From a virus, in the IMG/VR virus record IMGVR_UViG_3300040815_002100, positions 1-24,781 of that record: a stretch of 24,781 nucleotides of DNA, one strand, 5' to 3'. Of the stretch, positions 6,541-17,200 are shown in pieces. The notes under the pieces are model-generated. The model ran no database searches. It was not told where the DNA came from and worked only from the letters and a program-made list of their open reading frames with translations. The translations under genes were made by a program, and so were the position numbers. Each line of letters starts with the position of its first letter. Within the stretch, counting starts at the first letter, position 1.

Positions 6541-9500
6541 TGGCAAAAAGGACAATTTCTATCAAAGCCCGTCTCCAAGCAGACACTAAAGGCTTTGAAA
6601 AAGCAGAAAAGTCATCCAAAAACACTGCTAAACATATGCGGGATCAGGCACGTGCGTCTGAAAGAATCAAGGAAAATATGAAGCATACGGGCAGCAAAAC
6701 TGCCAAAACGGGTATGTCAAGAACAGAATATCTAGGTACTAGAAGTACTGTGGGGACCGGACGCTCTGCCGCCAAAAACTTTAGTGGCATGGCTCAAGCA
6801 GGTGGAATGACTAGTGGTTTTGTTGCTGCATATGCTACTCTTGCAGCTAACATCTTTGCCTTAACCGCTGCTTTCCAAGCCTTGTCCGATGCAGCTAAAG
6901 TTCAGCAACTTACCCAAGGGCTAGAACTTATGGGTGCTCGTGGGGGTGTTGCTCTTAAAGTAACCGCCGACGGTCTAAGAGAAGTCACAAATAATGCTAT
7001 TTCTACGGCAGATGCTATGCGCTCAGTTGCACAGGCATCTTCAGCGGGTTTAGGATCAGAAGAAATTGAAAGACTGGGTAGAGTAGCACAAGGTGCTGCT
7101 TTGGCTTTAGGCAGAGACACTTCTGAGGCTATGGATCGTCTAACTCGTGGTGCAATCAAACTAGAACCTGAATTGCTTGACGAACTTGGTATTATGGTAC
7201 GTCTTGACGAGGCTGTAAAAGAGTATGCAGCAGCTAACGGAATAGCGGCCTCTAGTGTTACACTTACCCAAAAAAGACAAGCATTTTTAAATGCTGTTTT
7301 GGCAGAGGGGGAGCGCAAGTTTGGTGATATTAATGAGCAAATTGACTCTAACCCGTATGATAAACTTTCTGCTTCTGTAAGAGATTTTGGCACAGATGTT
7401 ATGAAAATAATAAATGGTGCACTAGTTCCTTTTATTAAAGTTTTAACAGAAACTCCATCCCTAGGCTTAGTACTAGCTCTTGGCATCCTAAAGCAAAGTT
7501 TTAGTAAAGTTCTTCCTTCAATGGAAAAAACCTATATGGCTAGTGTTAATAGAATGGAAGCTTATAGGGCAAGTGCTGGAGCACTTAAGCCAGATATTGC
7601 AGATGCTAAAAGACAAAAAGATCTTCTAACAGGGGCTGATCAAGTTAAAGCACAAAGAGAGTATAATAATCTAGTAACTAGGCAAAAAAACGTAGAAGCT
7701 TTAATTGCTATTGAAAAGAAAAAGCAGGCAGCTTATGAAGCCTATAGATCAAACTTAGCTAAAGGCAATGTTATTACTGCTCGCAAAGAATATTTATTAA
7801 CGCTTGCTACACTTTCTGCTGAAGAAAAGAGAGTACAAGCACAAGCAAAAATGAATGTGCTTACAAGTGTTAGACTTGCTCTGTCTGGTGTAGGGGCTGC
7901 ACTTACTATGGTAGTTGGTGTTCTTAGTACTGTGATGACAGTTCTTGCTATTGGATATGCACTATTTGCGGGTATTAAGGCTCTGTATAAGTACCTTAAC
8001 CCACCAACAGAAGCACAAAAAAGGTTAGAAGCACAAAATGAAAAGTTAAAAGAAATTACAGAATCCGCAGAAAAAACAAGAGAGCAGTTAGATAAACTAA
8101 GTGTAGGAGAAGCTACAGATGCATTAGCTAATTCTACACTAGACCTAATTACCGCACAGAAGAGAGTTCTTGAATTAGAAAAACAGATAGCACGAGAATC
8201 TGCACTAGCATTCGAAGCAAGAGCTAAACGTATAAGGTTAGCTCATGAAGAATATAAGCTGGCCCAGCTTATGGTGGATCTTAGAAGCGCTGAAGATAAA
8301 GCGCTAGATACCTCTGCGATAGAACAACAAATAGTAGCGCAGGAAAACGTTGTAGCAAGCTTTGAAGCACAGATGCAAAGTGCAGCAGATAAAGTTGCAG
8401 CAATAAAGTTTTTTAAAGACGAGGACAAAAGTATACAGCTTATCTATCAAGGAGTAAAAGATTTAGTTCCTGAGCAGGCTGCGCTTGTAGATCAAGCTAT
8501 CAGAGAAGGAAAATCCAGAGAAGAAATTGTTGCTCTTCTTTATGCAGCAGAACCAGCAGTTAGACGACTACAAAATATTAATAAAGATCTTGCAGAGTCT
8601 ACACGCCAAATTTCCGAAGGTTTTAGAGATCTAAGACTAAAAGATCTAGATACTAACTTTACAGAAATAGCTGGAAGTGTCGGAAGTATCATGAGCCGGT
8701 TCGATCAGCTAACAATGGCAGGTCAAGACACAAGTAGAGCAGTATCCGCATTAAGAGAGAATTTAATAAAAACAGGAGAAGTTGATATTAACTCTATGGT
8801 TAATATCGCAGCAAACTTAGGTATTGAAATAGAAGGTATAGAAAAACTAAGTGAGCTAGCTGATGCAATATATGAAGTTGCTGATGCTCAAAGCTACTTT
8901 AATATGCTTGATGAAAATGACCCTATGAAAACAGCTGCAGCAACTTTATTGCGAGTAGCTCAAGAAAAAGTAGATAGTCTTCTTAATCCTGAGACTATCA
9001 AGACTATAGACGCTGCGGCACAAGGTATAGAAGATCGCTTACAGGAAAATATTATATCCGAAAAGACTGCAAAAGCAAAACAAGCTATTTTAAAAGAAGA
9101 AAACGCTATTTTAAAAGATAACTTGCAGACAACAAGAAAAATAAATCAACTTGAAAATAGTAGACTTAATACAACAACTCGTTTTGATTCTATACTTAAA
9201 AGCGCTACAGCCCTTACTCAAAGTTTAGAAGATACAGAGATGAAAAGACAAGAGGCTGCTAATAATCTTGCTGCTATTACACAAAAAGATACAGAGTTAA
9301 GAGCACAGCTAGGAAGAGCACAAGCAGAGTTTGATGCACAGGAAACTGAAGCAAACCAAAGAACGATAGACTACTTAAATGCACAGATTAGTGCAAACGA
9401 AACTCTAGCACAAACGCAAAGAGATCGCATTAAAAACGAACTTAATAATGTTCTTAAAATACAAACAGCTCGTGCACAAGACCTTGCTTTTAGAACAGAA

Positions 9501-10985
9501 GCTGCTCAAATGGGGCTAAGGGCTACAGATTCTCTTATAGCACAAGTAGACTTAACACAACAGACCGAAGAGCAAGCACAGCTACTTCTTGCAGCAGAAG
9601 AAGCTCGTATTGCAGCACAAGACAGACTTATCAAACAAAAAAGAGAAGAGTTTGACTTACAAAATAAAATTAATGCTGCAAACAGGGCAAACGTACAAGC
9701 AGGTAGGGAAAGATTTGCACAGCGACTAGGCTTGGGTAGTATGCCAGAGCGCTTTGCAGAAACAGAAAATCTGCAAGCACGTTTAGATGTTATTGATGGT
9801 CAAAAAGCACTACTAGAACAAGAAAAACAAGCAGCTCTTAGTAAAATTAATCTTGAAGAACAAGTATTTATGGTTAGAATGGCTGCTGCAAAACTAGAGC
9901 TGCGAAATGCTATAACTAATGCAGATATATCAACACCCGAAGGCTTGGCTGCAAGAAATGAAGCACAAACTGCTCTTGATAGTCTTAGTGGATTAAATCT
10001 AAATGATTTTGCAAGAGACTTTGAAGAGCAAAGAAACGGTATTACAGAAACTTTTAGGCTTCGTGGAGAACTTCTAGCAGAAGAAAGAACTGGCGTAGAA
10101 CAGGCCCTTGCTGGAGTTATACAAGGTGCAGCTGGCATAAAAGAACAAATTATTGCTCAAATGCAACTTGGCACAGCATTTAACATCGGTACATTTGGCT
10201 TAGAGGGTCAGGCTAGAGAGTTTGTAGCGCAGGAAACTACAGGTATTCTTGCGGACAAAACTATGACCGACGAAGAAAAAGCAGCAGCTATTGACCAAGC
10301 TCGTGCTATGGGGTCAGAAATACAAACAGCACAAATGTTTGCAGATGGTCTAAGTAATATTATGGACACTGTTGCATCTTCTACAGAAGCAGCTTTTATG
10401 GCAATGATTGACGGCTCTAAAAGTGCTAAAGAAGCGTTTGCTGATATGGCAAAAGCAATTCTAAAGCAAATTGCACAGATGATTATTAAGATGCTAGTGT
10501 TTAAAGCTATTGAGATGGGTCTAAATGCTATTGCTCCTGGGTTTGGAACAATGATGGTAGGAGGTGCAAACGCATCAGGAGCCACAGGAAGCGGCGGTGT
10601 TGCCAGCTCTACGAAAGCCAAGATCAAATCAAAAGGTGCTGCTGGCGGTATCATAGGCTATGCAGATGGTGGTATCATTAAGCCCAGGGACGGTTTACAG
10701 GGCGTTGTTAAAAGACCCACATATCTTGTTGGAGAAGGTCGCTATAATGAAGCTGTTGTACCACTACCAAATGGACGAGCAATACCAGTGCAGATGCACG
10801 GCGGTCAAAGCAGCCAGCAAAATAATGTATCTGTAAGTGTAAATGTTGATAGTAACGGGTCTGCCTCAACTACCACTTCTGGAGACTATCAGGACCTTGG
10901 TGCAATTATTGGACAAGCGGTGCAAAAAGAACTTATTGCACAAAAAATGCCTGGGGGTATTCTTAATAGATATGGAGCAGCATAA
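6540..10985 (+). CDS. Tape measure protein
   Basis: This protein fixes tail length and is released into the host envelope during DNA entry. At 1481 residues it is the largest gene apart from the fibre region. Using the usual ratio of about 0.15 nm per residue, it predicts a tail near 220 nm (an estimate). It is almost wholly helical and rich in Ala, Gln and Glu. Hydrophobic segments lie at about residues 90-117 (TSGFVAAYATLAANIFALTA), 294-320, 444-488 (three closely spaced stretches before a Pro pair) and 1310-1345. The glycine-rich C-terminus, with GGIIGYADGGII, PTYLVGEGRYNEAVVPLPNG and a Gln/Ser/Asn tail, is the usual ending of tape measure proteins. No muralytic domain is evident. The gene overlaps both neighbours by one base (TAATG). 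Confidence 0.9.
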   Translation: MAKRTISIKARLQADTKGFEKAEKSSKNTAKHMRDQARASERIKENMKHTGSKTAKTGMSRTEYLGTRSTVGTGRSAAKNFSGMAQAGGMTSGFVAAYATLAANIFALTAAFQALSDAAKVQQLTQGLELMGARGGVALKVTADGLREVTNNAISTADAMRSVAQASSAGLGSEEIERLGRVAQGAALALGRDTSEAMDRLTRGAIKLEPELLDELGIMVRLDEAVKEYAAANGIAASSVTLTQKRQAFLNAVLAEGERKFGDINEQIDSNPYDKLSASVRDFGTDVMKIINGALVPFIKVLTETPSLGLVLALGILKQSFSKVLPSMEKTYMASVNRMEAYRASAGALKPDIADAKRQKDLLTGADQVKAQREYNNLVTRQKNVEALIAIEKKKQAAYEAYRSNLAKGNVITARKEYLLTLATLSAEEKRVQAQAKMNVLTSVRLALSGVGAALTMVVGVLSTVMTVLAIGYALFAGIKALYKYLNPPTEAQKRLEAQNEKLKEITESAEKTREQLDKLSVGEATDALANSTLDLITAQKRVLELEKQIARESALAFEARAKRIRLAHEEYKLAQLMVDLRSAEDKALDTSAIEQQIVAQENVVASFEAQMQSAADKVAAIKFFKDEDKSIQLIYQGVKDLVPEQAALVDQAIREGKSREEIVALLYAAEPAVRRLQNINKDLAESTRQISEGFRDLRLKDLDTNFTEIAGSVGSIMSRFDQLTMAGQDTSRAVSALRENLIKTGEVDINSMVNIAANLGIEIEGIEKLSELADAIYEVADAQSYFNMLDENDPMKTAAATLLRVAQEKVDSLLNPETIKTIDAAAQGIEDRLQENIISEKTAKAKQAILKEENAILKDNLQTTRKINQLENSRLNTTTRFDSILKSATALTQSLEDTEMKRQEAANNLAAITQKDTELRAQLGRAQAEFDAQETEANQRTIDYLNAQISANETLAQTQRDRIKNELNNVLKIQTARAQDLAFRTEAAQMGLRATDSLIAQVDLTQQTEEQAQLLLAAEEARIAAQDRLIKQKREEFDLQNKINAANRANVQAGRERFAQRLGLGSMPERFAETENLQARLDVIDGQKALLEQEKQAALSKINLEEQVFMVRMAAAKLELRNAITNADISTPEGLAARNEAQTALDSLSGLNLNDFARDFEEQRNGITETFRLRGELLAEERTGVEQALAGVIQGAAGIKEQIIAQMQLGTAFNIGTFGLEGQAREFVAQETTGILADKTMTDEEKAAAIDQARAMGSEIQTAQMFADGLSNIMDTVASSTEAAFMAMIDGSKSAKEAFADMAKAILKQIAQMIIKMLVFKAIEMGLNAIAPGFGTMMVGGANASGATGSGGVASSTKAKIKSKGAAGGIIGYADGGIIKPRDGLQGVVKRPTYLVGEGRYNEAVVPLPNGRAIPVQMHGGQSSQQNNVSVSVNVDSNGSASTTTSGDYQDLGAIIGQAVQKELIAQKMPGGILNRYGAA

Positions 10986-11344
10986 TGGCAGCTTATTTTA
11001 CAATACCCAGCTCTTTTACACTAGCACAGGATGAAACAATTCCCCTAGATAGAAATGTTTCTATTAGTGTAAAAAGATCAGAAAGAGTTACTGATTTTGG
11101 TGATGGTTACTTTAGTACCGTACCCTTAGGCCCTGCGGTAAAAACTTACCAAGCTTCATTTAGTAATCGTCCCACAGCAGAAATTGATCTGATTGAATCT
11201 TACTTTGATAGTTTACAAGGTGGCGTAATAAATGGACTTTACATTGATGAAAATGTAAATGGTTGTGTTCTAGAATACTCAAAAAACTATAGAAATGGAG
11301 AAGTATATTCTTTAACTGCAACAATAAAAGAGGTGTTTAGATGA
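10985..11344 (+). CDS. Tail tip protein, gpM-like, copy 1
   Basis: A 119-residue protein of the lambda gpM (phage minor tail) type, which builds a ring at the distal end of the tail tube near the tape measure C-terminus. Diagnostic parts are RVTDFGDGYFSTVPLG near residue 35, matching the family phrase FGDGYxQRVPxG, then TYQASFSNRPTAEIDLIESY and a final strand pair. It begins on the tape measure stop (TAATG) and ends with ATGA overlap with its paralogue. Both copies share the opening IPSSFT, so they probably arose by duplication. Confidence 0.75.
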   Translation: MAAYFTIPSSFTLAQDETIPLDRNVSISVKRSERVTDFGDGYFSTVPLGPAVKTYQASFSNRPTAEIDLIESYFDSLQGGVINGLYIDENVNGCVLEYSKNYRNGEVYSLTATIKEVFR

Positions 11345-11697
11345 ATTTTACTATTCCATCATCTTTTACAGGGTCTACAGATAGACAAATAAATATAAGT
11401 AGGGAGCCTTCTCTTACGGGTAGTATTAGAACGCACGAAGTTTCTGCAATGGGCTATCCATTACAGCAATCTCGTGCAGATGGTATTAATACTACAGATC
11501 ACAAAACATCTTTTGCAATTAATAATATTGTTGCTGCAGATGTTATATTAATTGATAGTTACTTTGCTTCTTTAAAAAGTTATATCAGCATAGTTTATCC
11601 TGATGAAACAAAAAAGGTTTATATTACAAACTGGAGTATTACCAGAACCTCACAGCCATATGGGTCTATTTCTGTTGAAGGGAGAATAGTAAATTGA
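11341..11697 (+). CDS. Tail tip protein, gpM-like, copy 2
   Basis: A 118-residue protein similar in length, opening motif (FTIPSSFTGS) and strand-helix pattern to the gene before it: ADGINTTDHKTSFAINNIV, then DVILIDSYFASLK and paired strands at the end. The family FGDGY phrase is lost and replaced by SAMGYPLQQSRADG, so this is the diverged member. It likely contributes to the same tip ring, or replaces a second ring subunit. It overlaps the previous gene as ATGA and its TGA stop overlaps the next start. Confidence 0.6.
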   Translation: MNFTIPSSFTGSTDRQINISREPSLTGSIRTHEVSAMGYPLQQSRADGINTTDHKTSFAINNIVAADVILIDSYFASLKSYISIVYPDETKKVYITNWSITRTSQPYGSISVEGRIVN

Positions 11698-12794
11698 TTG
11701 AAGACGTAAACAAACTCCATTTAGACTCAGACTTGATTGAACTTTTTATGGTTCAAACAGGTGAATCTAGCTATGTGTATTTTACCACTTACCATCAGTC
11801 TGTTGTTTTTAGAGATTATGAGTCTCCTTATACAGAAAGAACATACTCTTCTCTTCCTGTAGACTTTACAGGCTTTGAGCAAAAATCAGATGGTGCATAT
11901 GCTAGACCCCGTGTAAGTTTTGCAAATATACTTAATACTTTTGAAACCGCAATCGGTAGCAATGAAGACCTTATAGGACTAAAAGTTGTTAGACGAAAAA
12001 CACTACAAAAGTACACGGGCACTGGAGGCAGTGGAGCACCTACCGAGTTTCCAAAGCAAGTATTTATTATTGATCGTATTGAGTCTTCTAATGCTTCTTT
12101 TGTAACATTTGAATTAGCTACTCCTTTTGATCTTGCAGGAATTAAAGTTCCAAACAGATATATTATTCCTAACACGTGCCCCTGGAGATATCAAGGCTCA
12201 AGTACAGATTTTGGTGTTGGTGTTGGAGGTTGTAATTGGAATAACGATAATAACGGTTTTGCAGCCTATTTTGATAGAAATAATAATCTACTAATTGCTA
12301 GTACCTTGGTAGAGTCAACAGCACATACTGGGGGCAGCTATACAAAAGACTTGGTTTATAAAGTAGCAAATGCTTCTGGCACTCGGATAAATGTAGATGG
12401 TAGCACTACTACGACAACTATTTATGACTTATGGCAACCATATGCAACCGGAAGTGGTACTCTAAGTAAAACGGTTGCCAGAAGGGCTAGACAGTACACT
12501 ACATATAGTGGGGGTACTACTTACTACGCCTATAAAGATGGCAAAAATTATTCTGACGCTGTTATTTATGATAATAGCATCTGGGTAGTTACTCAGTCTC
12601 ATACTACTGCGCAGACTCCTTCAAATACCTCTGCTTACTGGGAACGAGCAGATGTATGTGGTAAAAAGTTAACAAGTTGCAAAGCACGTTTTCAGGTAAA
12701 AGAAGCTGCTACTAATGTTCCCTCTACAGATGAAGATAGCAGAAAGGTTCTACCTTATGGAGGATTTCCAGCTTCCCGAAGATATAGAGCATGA
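11694..12794 (+). CDS. Tail tip protein, gpL-like, with iron-sulfur cysteines and an insertion
   Basis: Lambda gpL joins gpM to the central tip and holds an iron-sulfur cluster through four cysteines. Here the four cysteines are C162 (NTCPWRY), C180 (GVGGCNW), C322 (ADVCGKK) and C329 (TSCKARF); the last pair has the six-residue spacing known from gpL. The end (KVLPYGGFPASRRYRA) is also typical. Between C180 and C322 lie 141 residues, much more than in lambda, forming an extra domain. Residues about 276-319 (YKDGKNYSDAVIYDNSIWVV, then TPSNTSAYWERAD) look like a carbohydrate-binding module of the CBM5/12 type. Initiation is probably at TTG 11694, eight bases after the ribosome site AAGGGAGA; the first ATG, at 11748, would cut into the conserved start. 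It overlaps the next gene by 38 bases. Confidence 0.8.
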   Translation: MIEDVNKLHLDSDLIELFMVQTGESSYVYFTTYHQSVVFRDYESPYTERTYSSLPVDFTGFEQKSDGAYARPRVSFANILNTFETAIGSNEDLIGLKVVRRKTLQKYTGTGGSGAPTEFPKQVFIIDRIESSNASFVTFELATPFDLAGIKVPNRYIIPNTCPWRYQGSSTDFGVGVGGCNWNNDNNGFAAYFDRNNNLLIASTLVESTAHTGGSYTKDLVYKVANASGTRINVDGSTTTTTIYDLWQPYATGSGTLSKTVARRARQYTTYSGGTTYYAYKDGKNYSDAVIYDNSIWVVTQSHTTAQTPSNTSAYWERADVCGKKLTSCKARFQVKEAATNVPSTDEDSRKVLPYGGFPASRRYRA

Positions 12795-13485
12795 TATAGT
12801 AAAGTCTTTCAAAAAAGACATAGAGTCTTGTGGCTTTATATTTTTACAAAAAGGAAAACTAAAATATATACCAACAAAAAATGTATCAGACTCTCCTAGA
12901 GACAACTTTATTATTGATCCAAAAGTTTATTCAAAATACTCTTTATTAGGTGATATACTATTTATAGTCCATACCCACCCCGATAATACTGTTCCTAGTG
13001 AATATGATATGCGAGCCTGTAATGCTTTAGGAATACCGTATATAATTTATAGTTGTAGTACATTAGAGCATTCAATAACTTATCCTAAAAACTATAAGCA
13101 TCTTTTAGGGAGAACATATGAGTTTGGAGTAAAAGATTGTTTTGAAGCAATAAGAGATTGGTACCTTGCTCATAATGTATATATCAATAAAAGGGGTGAA
13201 TGGGAAGATGACTGGTGGCTAGTAGGAAAAGACTATCTTTCTGATGAGATGCAAGACTGGCCCTTTAAAAAAGTAAATAATTTAAAATATGGTGACTTAG
13301 TTACTTTTGCTGTAGGACACGAAAAAGAAAATCATATGGCTATTTACCTAGATAATGATGTAATTTTTCATCATGCAGTAAATAGACTATCTTGCAGAGA
13401 AAATATGTACCCTATGTGGGGCAAGTGTTTAAGGAACATTTATAGATATGAAAAAGGTGATATTACAAGGACATCTTGGCGATAA
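12757..13485 (+). CDS. Tail tip protein, gpK-like: JAMM protease plus NlpC/P60 domain
   Basis: This two-domain enzyme probably acts in tail tip assembly and in opening peptidoglycan at DNA entry. Residues 1-115 are a JAB/Mov34 metalloprotease with the full JAMM zinc set: E23, H72 and H74 (VHTHPD), S81 and D84 (SEYD). Residues 118-240 are an NlpC/P60 cysteine peptidase, with C128 (GVKDCFEAI), H193 (NHMAIYL) and a following FHHAVN. The ATG at 12757 is chosen because it has the ribosome site AGAAAGG nine bases upstream and starts right at the domain (MEDFQLPEDI). An in-frame ATG at 12715 would add 14 residues without a good ribosome site. It overlaps gpL by 38 bases and gpI by 38 bases, as tip genes often do. 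Both catalytic sites appear intact. Confidence 0.85.
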   Translation: MEDFQLPEDIEHDIVKSFKKDIESCGFIFLQKGKLKYIPTKNVSDSPRDNFIIDPKVYSKYSLLGDILFIVHTHPDNTVPSEYDMRACNALGIPYIIYSCSTLEHSITYPKNYKHLLGRTYEFGVKDCFEAIRDWYLAHNVYINKRGEWEDDWWLVGKDYLSDEMQDWPFKKVNNLKYGDLVTFAVGHEKENHMAIYLDNDVIFHHAVNRLSCRENMYPMWGKCLRNIYRYEKGDITRTSWR

Positions 13486-14254
13486 GTATGGGCACACCTG
13501 GAATATTAAGGCACAAGGATATCAAGATGTTTTTGGTTGCATTGAAGCTAACTATCCCGGCTTTCGGCAAGACCTTATAGACTTAGCACACGCAGGGGGA
13601 GATCTAGATATACAGCAAGGGGAAAAGTTTTTAGAAGCAGAAGAACTTTTTTACCCTATTGATAACTCAGATACAATTATTATAACACCTATTCCTGCAG
13701 GAGCAAAGTCTGGAGGCGCAAAGATACTTGCAGCAATCGCTATTGTAGCAGTTACTTTAATGCTGCCAGGAGTAGGAGCCTCCTTGACTGCTTTGGCAGC
13801 TGGAACATGGAGTTGGACTGCCGCTGCTGCATTAGCTGCATTTGGTTTAGCTGCAAACCTAGCTTTGGTTGGGCTGGAACAACTGCTTGCTCCTGATCCC
13901 TCCACAGATGAAGAGGATCGAGACTATCTATTTAAAGAACCTGCAAATACTGTAGCAAGAGGAAATCCTGTACCAGTGCTTTTTGGAGAGTTAATTGTTG
14001 GTGGAGTAGTTATTAGTTCAGGTATAGGACCAGACGGGGGCAAAAGGTATGGGCATACGGGCACTCGATCTCCGGTTCCTATTAACCCCGTAGGATTTAC
14101 GGGAGGAGCTAGGTACGTAAGCGATTTGATAAATGAGTTGGAAAGGTATGGATTTCTTGCAGATATTGACCCTTTTGGTTTTCCTACAAACACTACCGAT
14201 CCTGTTACTTTTAATCAAGGTTCGACATTTGACCAAGCACTAGGAGATGGATAA
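13448..14254 (+). CDS. Tail assembly protein, gpI-like
   Basis: Lambda gpI is needed to start tail tip assembly around gpJ and is not found in the virion. The first 80 residues (VILQGHLGDKYG, EANYPGFRQDLIDLA, then strands ending DTIIITPIPAG) match the ubiquitin-like gpI domain. A long Ala-, Leu- and Val-rich stretch at 91-147 follows, which also occurs in the family. The remaining 120 residues contain RGNPVPVLFGELIVGGVVIS, again typical. The ribosome site AAGGAA at 13431-13436 supports the ATG at 13448, inside the gpK gene. The stop overlaps the gpJ start as TAATG. Confidence 0.85.
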   Translation: MKKVILQGHLGDKYGHTWNIKAQGYQDVFGCIEANYPGFRQDLIDLAHAGGDLDIQQGEKFLEAEELFYPIDNSDTIIITPIPAGAKSGGAKILAAIAIVAVTLMLPGVGASLTALAAGTWSWTAAAALAAFGLAANLALVGLEQLLAPDPSTDEEDRDYLFKEPANTVARGNPVPVLFGELIVGGVVISSGIGPDGGKRYGHTGTRSPVPINPVGFTGGARYVSDLINELERYGFLADIDPFGFPTNTTDPVTFNQGSTFDQALGDG

Positions 14255-17200
14255 TGGCAAGTTCAGGTTTATATAAATCATCAAAAGCATCTGTATATGA
14301 CCTTATTAGTGAAGGTCCTATTGTTCTAAAAGATGGACTATCTTCTATTTATCTTAACAGAACTCCTATCGCTAACTCGGGTTCTTCAGAACAAATTTCA
14401 CAGGACCTAGATGTAGATTACCCAATTAACGTTGATGGAACAAAAATTTTTTTAGTAGCATACAGACCCTCAGATATACCAGAAGGGCAGGAGTTTCCTA
14501 TTCTAGTTAAGGGAGGAGTGGCTGAAAGCACTGTAACAGCTTCTGCCGGAGATACTAGTATAACAACTGCGGGCACCTTTTTTACGGCAGGTATGGTAGG
14601 TAATAATCATGTTGGAGGAGCTTATGCAAAAGTAAGAATTGTTGGAGCTGGTCCTGGCGGAGAAGACTATGTAGGAATTGTTGTTTCTCAGTCTAGTAGT
14701 ACAGCAGGTGTTCTTAGTCCTGCTATAGAAACTTCAGTTACAAACGCAAAGATAACATATGACCTAGTTACCTTAGGTTCAATAGATACTTCTACCATAA
14801 CTACTTTTAGTGGTATAGCTAAGCAAGCGTACATTGATCTTGATGATACAGTTACAAATACCAATCTCCGAAATGATTTAAGTTCAGGAAGCTATACTAC
14901 TTGGACTCTTTCAAATATAGTTTTTTATACTTCTACCGCTTTTGGGCTGTATAACTTACCAGATAAAACAAATTTTGAAAGCGTTAGCGTAAGTTTTAGA
15001 AGTGGCACAGAGTTTCAAGCACCCTTATATAATACTATAGGATTTTCTAATGCGGCTAGTGGTATTGCCCCTAATGTAGAATTAAGCCAAGTTGATACAG
15101 TAGAAAACGAGTCTGGTGGCACTATAAATATTCATGGAGAAAAAACTACTCCTTTTTGGGCTACTAATGAAGCGGCAAGTGATATTGTTCCAGACACAGG
15201 AGGAACAGCAATTACTATTACTTCCGGGTCAGGAACCTATGGATTAAATGTAGGTACCCCAGGAGCAGTTGATGAACTAGCTTTTACTATAAACTTTCCA
15301 AATGGTCTCTATGGGCAAAAAGCAGATCAGGATGCTAGTAAGACAGATTCAGGGGTTATTTTTCAGGTAGTTTTTAAACACAAACTATCGGGAGAAGTAA
15401 ACTATAAAAGAGAAGTTGTTTTAGGGCCAAACACTGAAGAGATTAATGATGCTACAAGTTTCCTTGCTAGAAATGATGGACATTTAATCTTAAATAAAAA
15501 ACTAGCAACCGGCGTTATCACAGGGGGGCTGGCCGAAGCAGCAAGTGTAGATTTTAGAGTTGACGTAAGCGAGTTCCAACCTTTTGATGACTTTCAACTA
15601 GTAATTAGCAAGATAACACCCGATAGCTGGAAGTATGCTAAATGGACTTATTATCAACAAACAGTATTAACTTCTGTACAAGCCTTTATTCATGATAAGT
15701 TTAGTTACCCACATTCTGCGTATGCAGGCATTGAATTTAGTGCAAATGAATTTCAAGGTAAGCTTCCCCAAAGAGCTTATCATTGTTTTGGGGTGCAGCA
15801 TGATCTACCCACAAACTATATTACTAGAGAAGAAGCGGACGATGGAGTAGCTAAGTATACACGAAATATTTCTACTAAAGTTGATACAGGCTCTTATGTT
15901 CCTTGGGATGGCACGTTTAGAAAAGGGTTTTCTACAAATCCTGTTTGGAACCTCCGTGAGATTCTTGTCAATAAAAGGTGGGGATTAGGAAACTGGATTA
16001 CTTCTTCTGAAATAAACGATTACTCTCTTTACTCACTAGCAAGATATTGTGATGAGTTAGTGCCCGATGGTGAAGGTGGCTTAGAGCCTCGATTTACGTG
16101 TGGTGTATATTTAACACAATCTACTGAAGCCTATAAGGTAATAAAAGATTTTTGTACAATTATGTTAGCTTTACCTTACTGGGTAGATGGACAGCTAATT
16201 CTTGAAGGTGATAGACCCGCAGAGCCTGTATATACATTCACTAAAAGTAATATAGTTGGAGGGTTATTTGGATACGAAGGTACAGGAAATAGAACTAGAG
16301 TTAATCAGATAGCTGTAACTTATAATGATAGAAATAACTTTTTTGAGACTTCTGTAGAGCTTATTGATGACATAGAAAATATTGCTGCGACAAATAGAAT
16401 TAATACAGAAGAAGTTGTTGCTTTTGGTGCTACTAGCCGTAGTCAAGCAATTAGGTATGGCAAGTGGAAAATGCTAACGTCTAAGCTACAAAAAGAAGTT
16501 GTTAGCTTTAAAACTTCCGAAAATGCTTCTTATCTAAAACCGGGTAGTATTATTAATATCCAAGATGCAGATAGAGAAAGAGTTAGATATTCGGGTCGGG
16601 TTGTATCAGCATCAGATGCCTCAACCATCACACTAGACTCTAGCGTAACTCTTAGTGCTTCTTATGACTATGAACTACTACTTATTGTTCCCGGATCAGC
16701 AACTTATCTAGCGCAAGAGTCAGCCACCATTTCTAGCGTAGACTATGTTTTTGGTGATATAATTGCTGGAGTAACTACTCAAGCCGCAGCAGAAGTTCTT
16801 GAAGATGATAGCGGAAACGCAGTCACTGTTCAGTTTGCTCCTGATGTACACGTAGAAACAAGAGCCTTATCTACCCCTTCTACTGGTAGTACTGTAACTA
16901 CATCTTCTGCATTTACTTCTGCGCCCAATGCAGATACTGTCTGGGCTATAACAATTAAGGACGGGCAGGACACAGTAGAAGGCAGCCCAAAGCAATACAA
17001 AGTTTTAGGTATTTCAGAAGACTCTCCAGGAGTCTATAGTATCTCTGCCGCAGAACACTACAACTCAAAATTTGATTTGATTGATGAAGATTATCTCGCA
17101 GACCCGGTAGACTATGTTCCTAGAGACGATGATATTCCTAGTATTACACAGTTTAGTGGTAGAGTAGACTATGATGATCAATCGGCTTCTGCAAATGCTG

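Noticed and set aside
12715-12756. Earlier start codon for the gpK-like gene.
   Set aside because: It lacks a good ribosome site and adds 14 residues that do not look like the domain start; ATG at 12757 has AGAAAGG at a proper distance.
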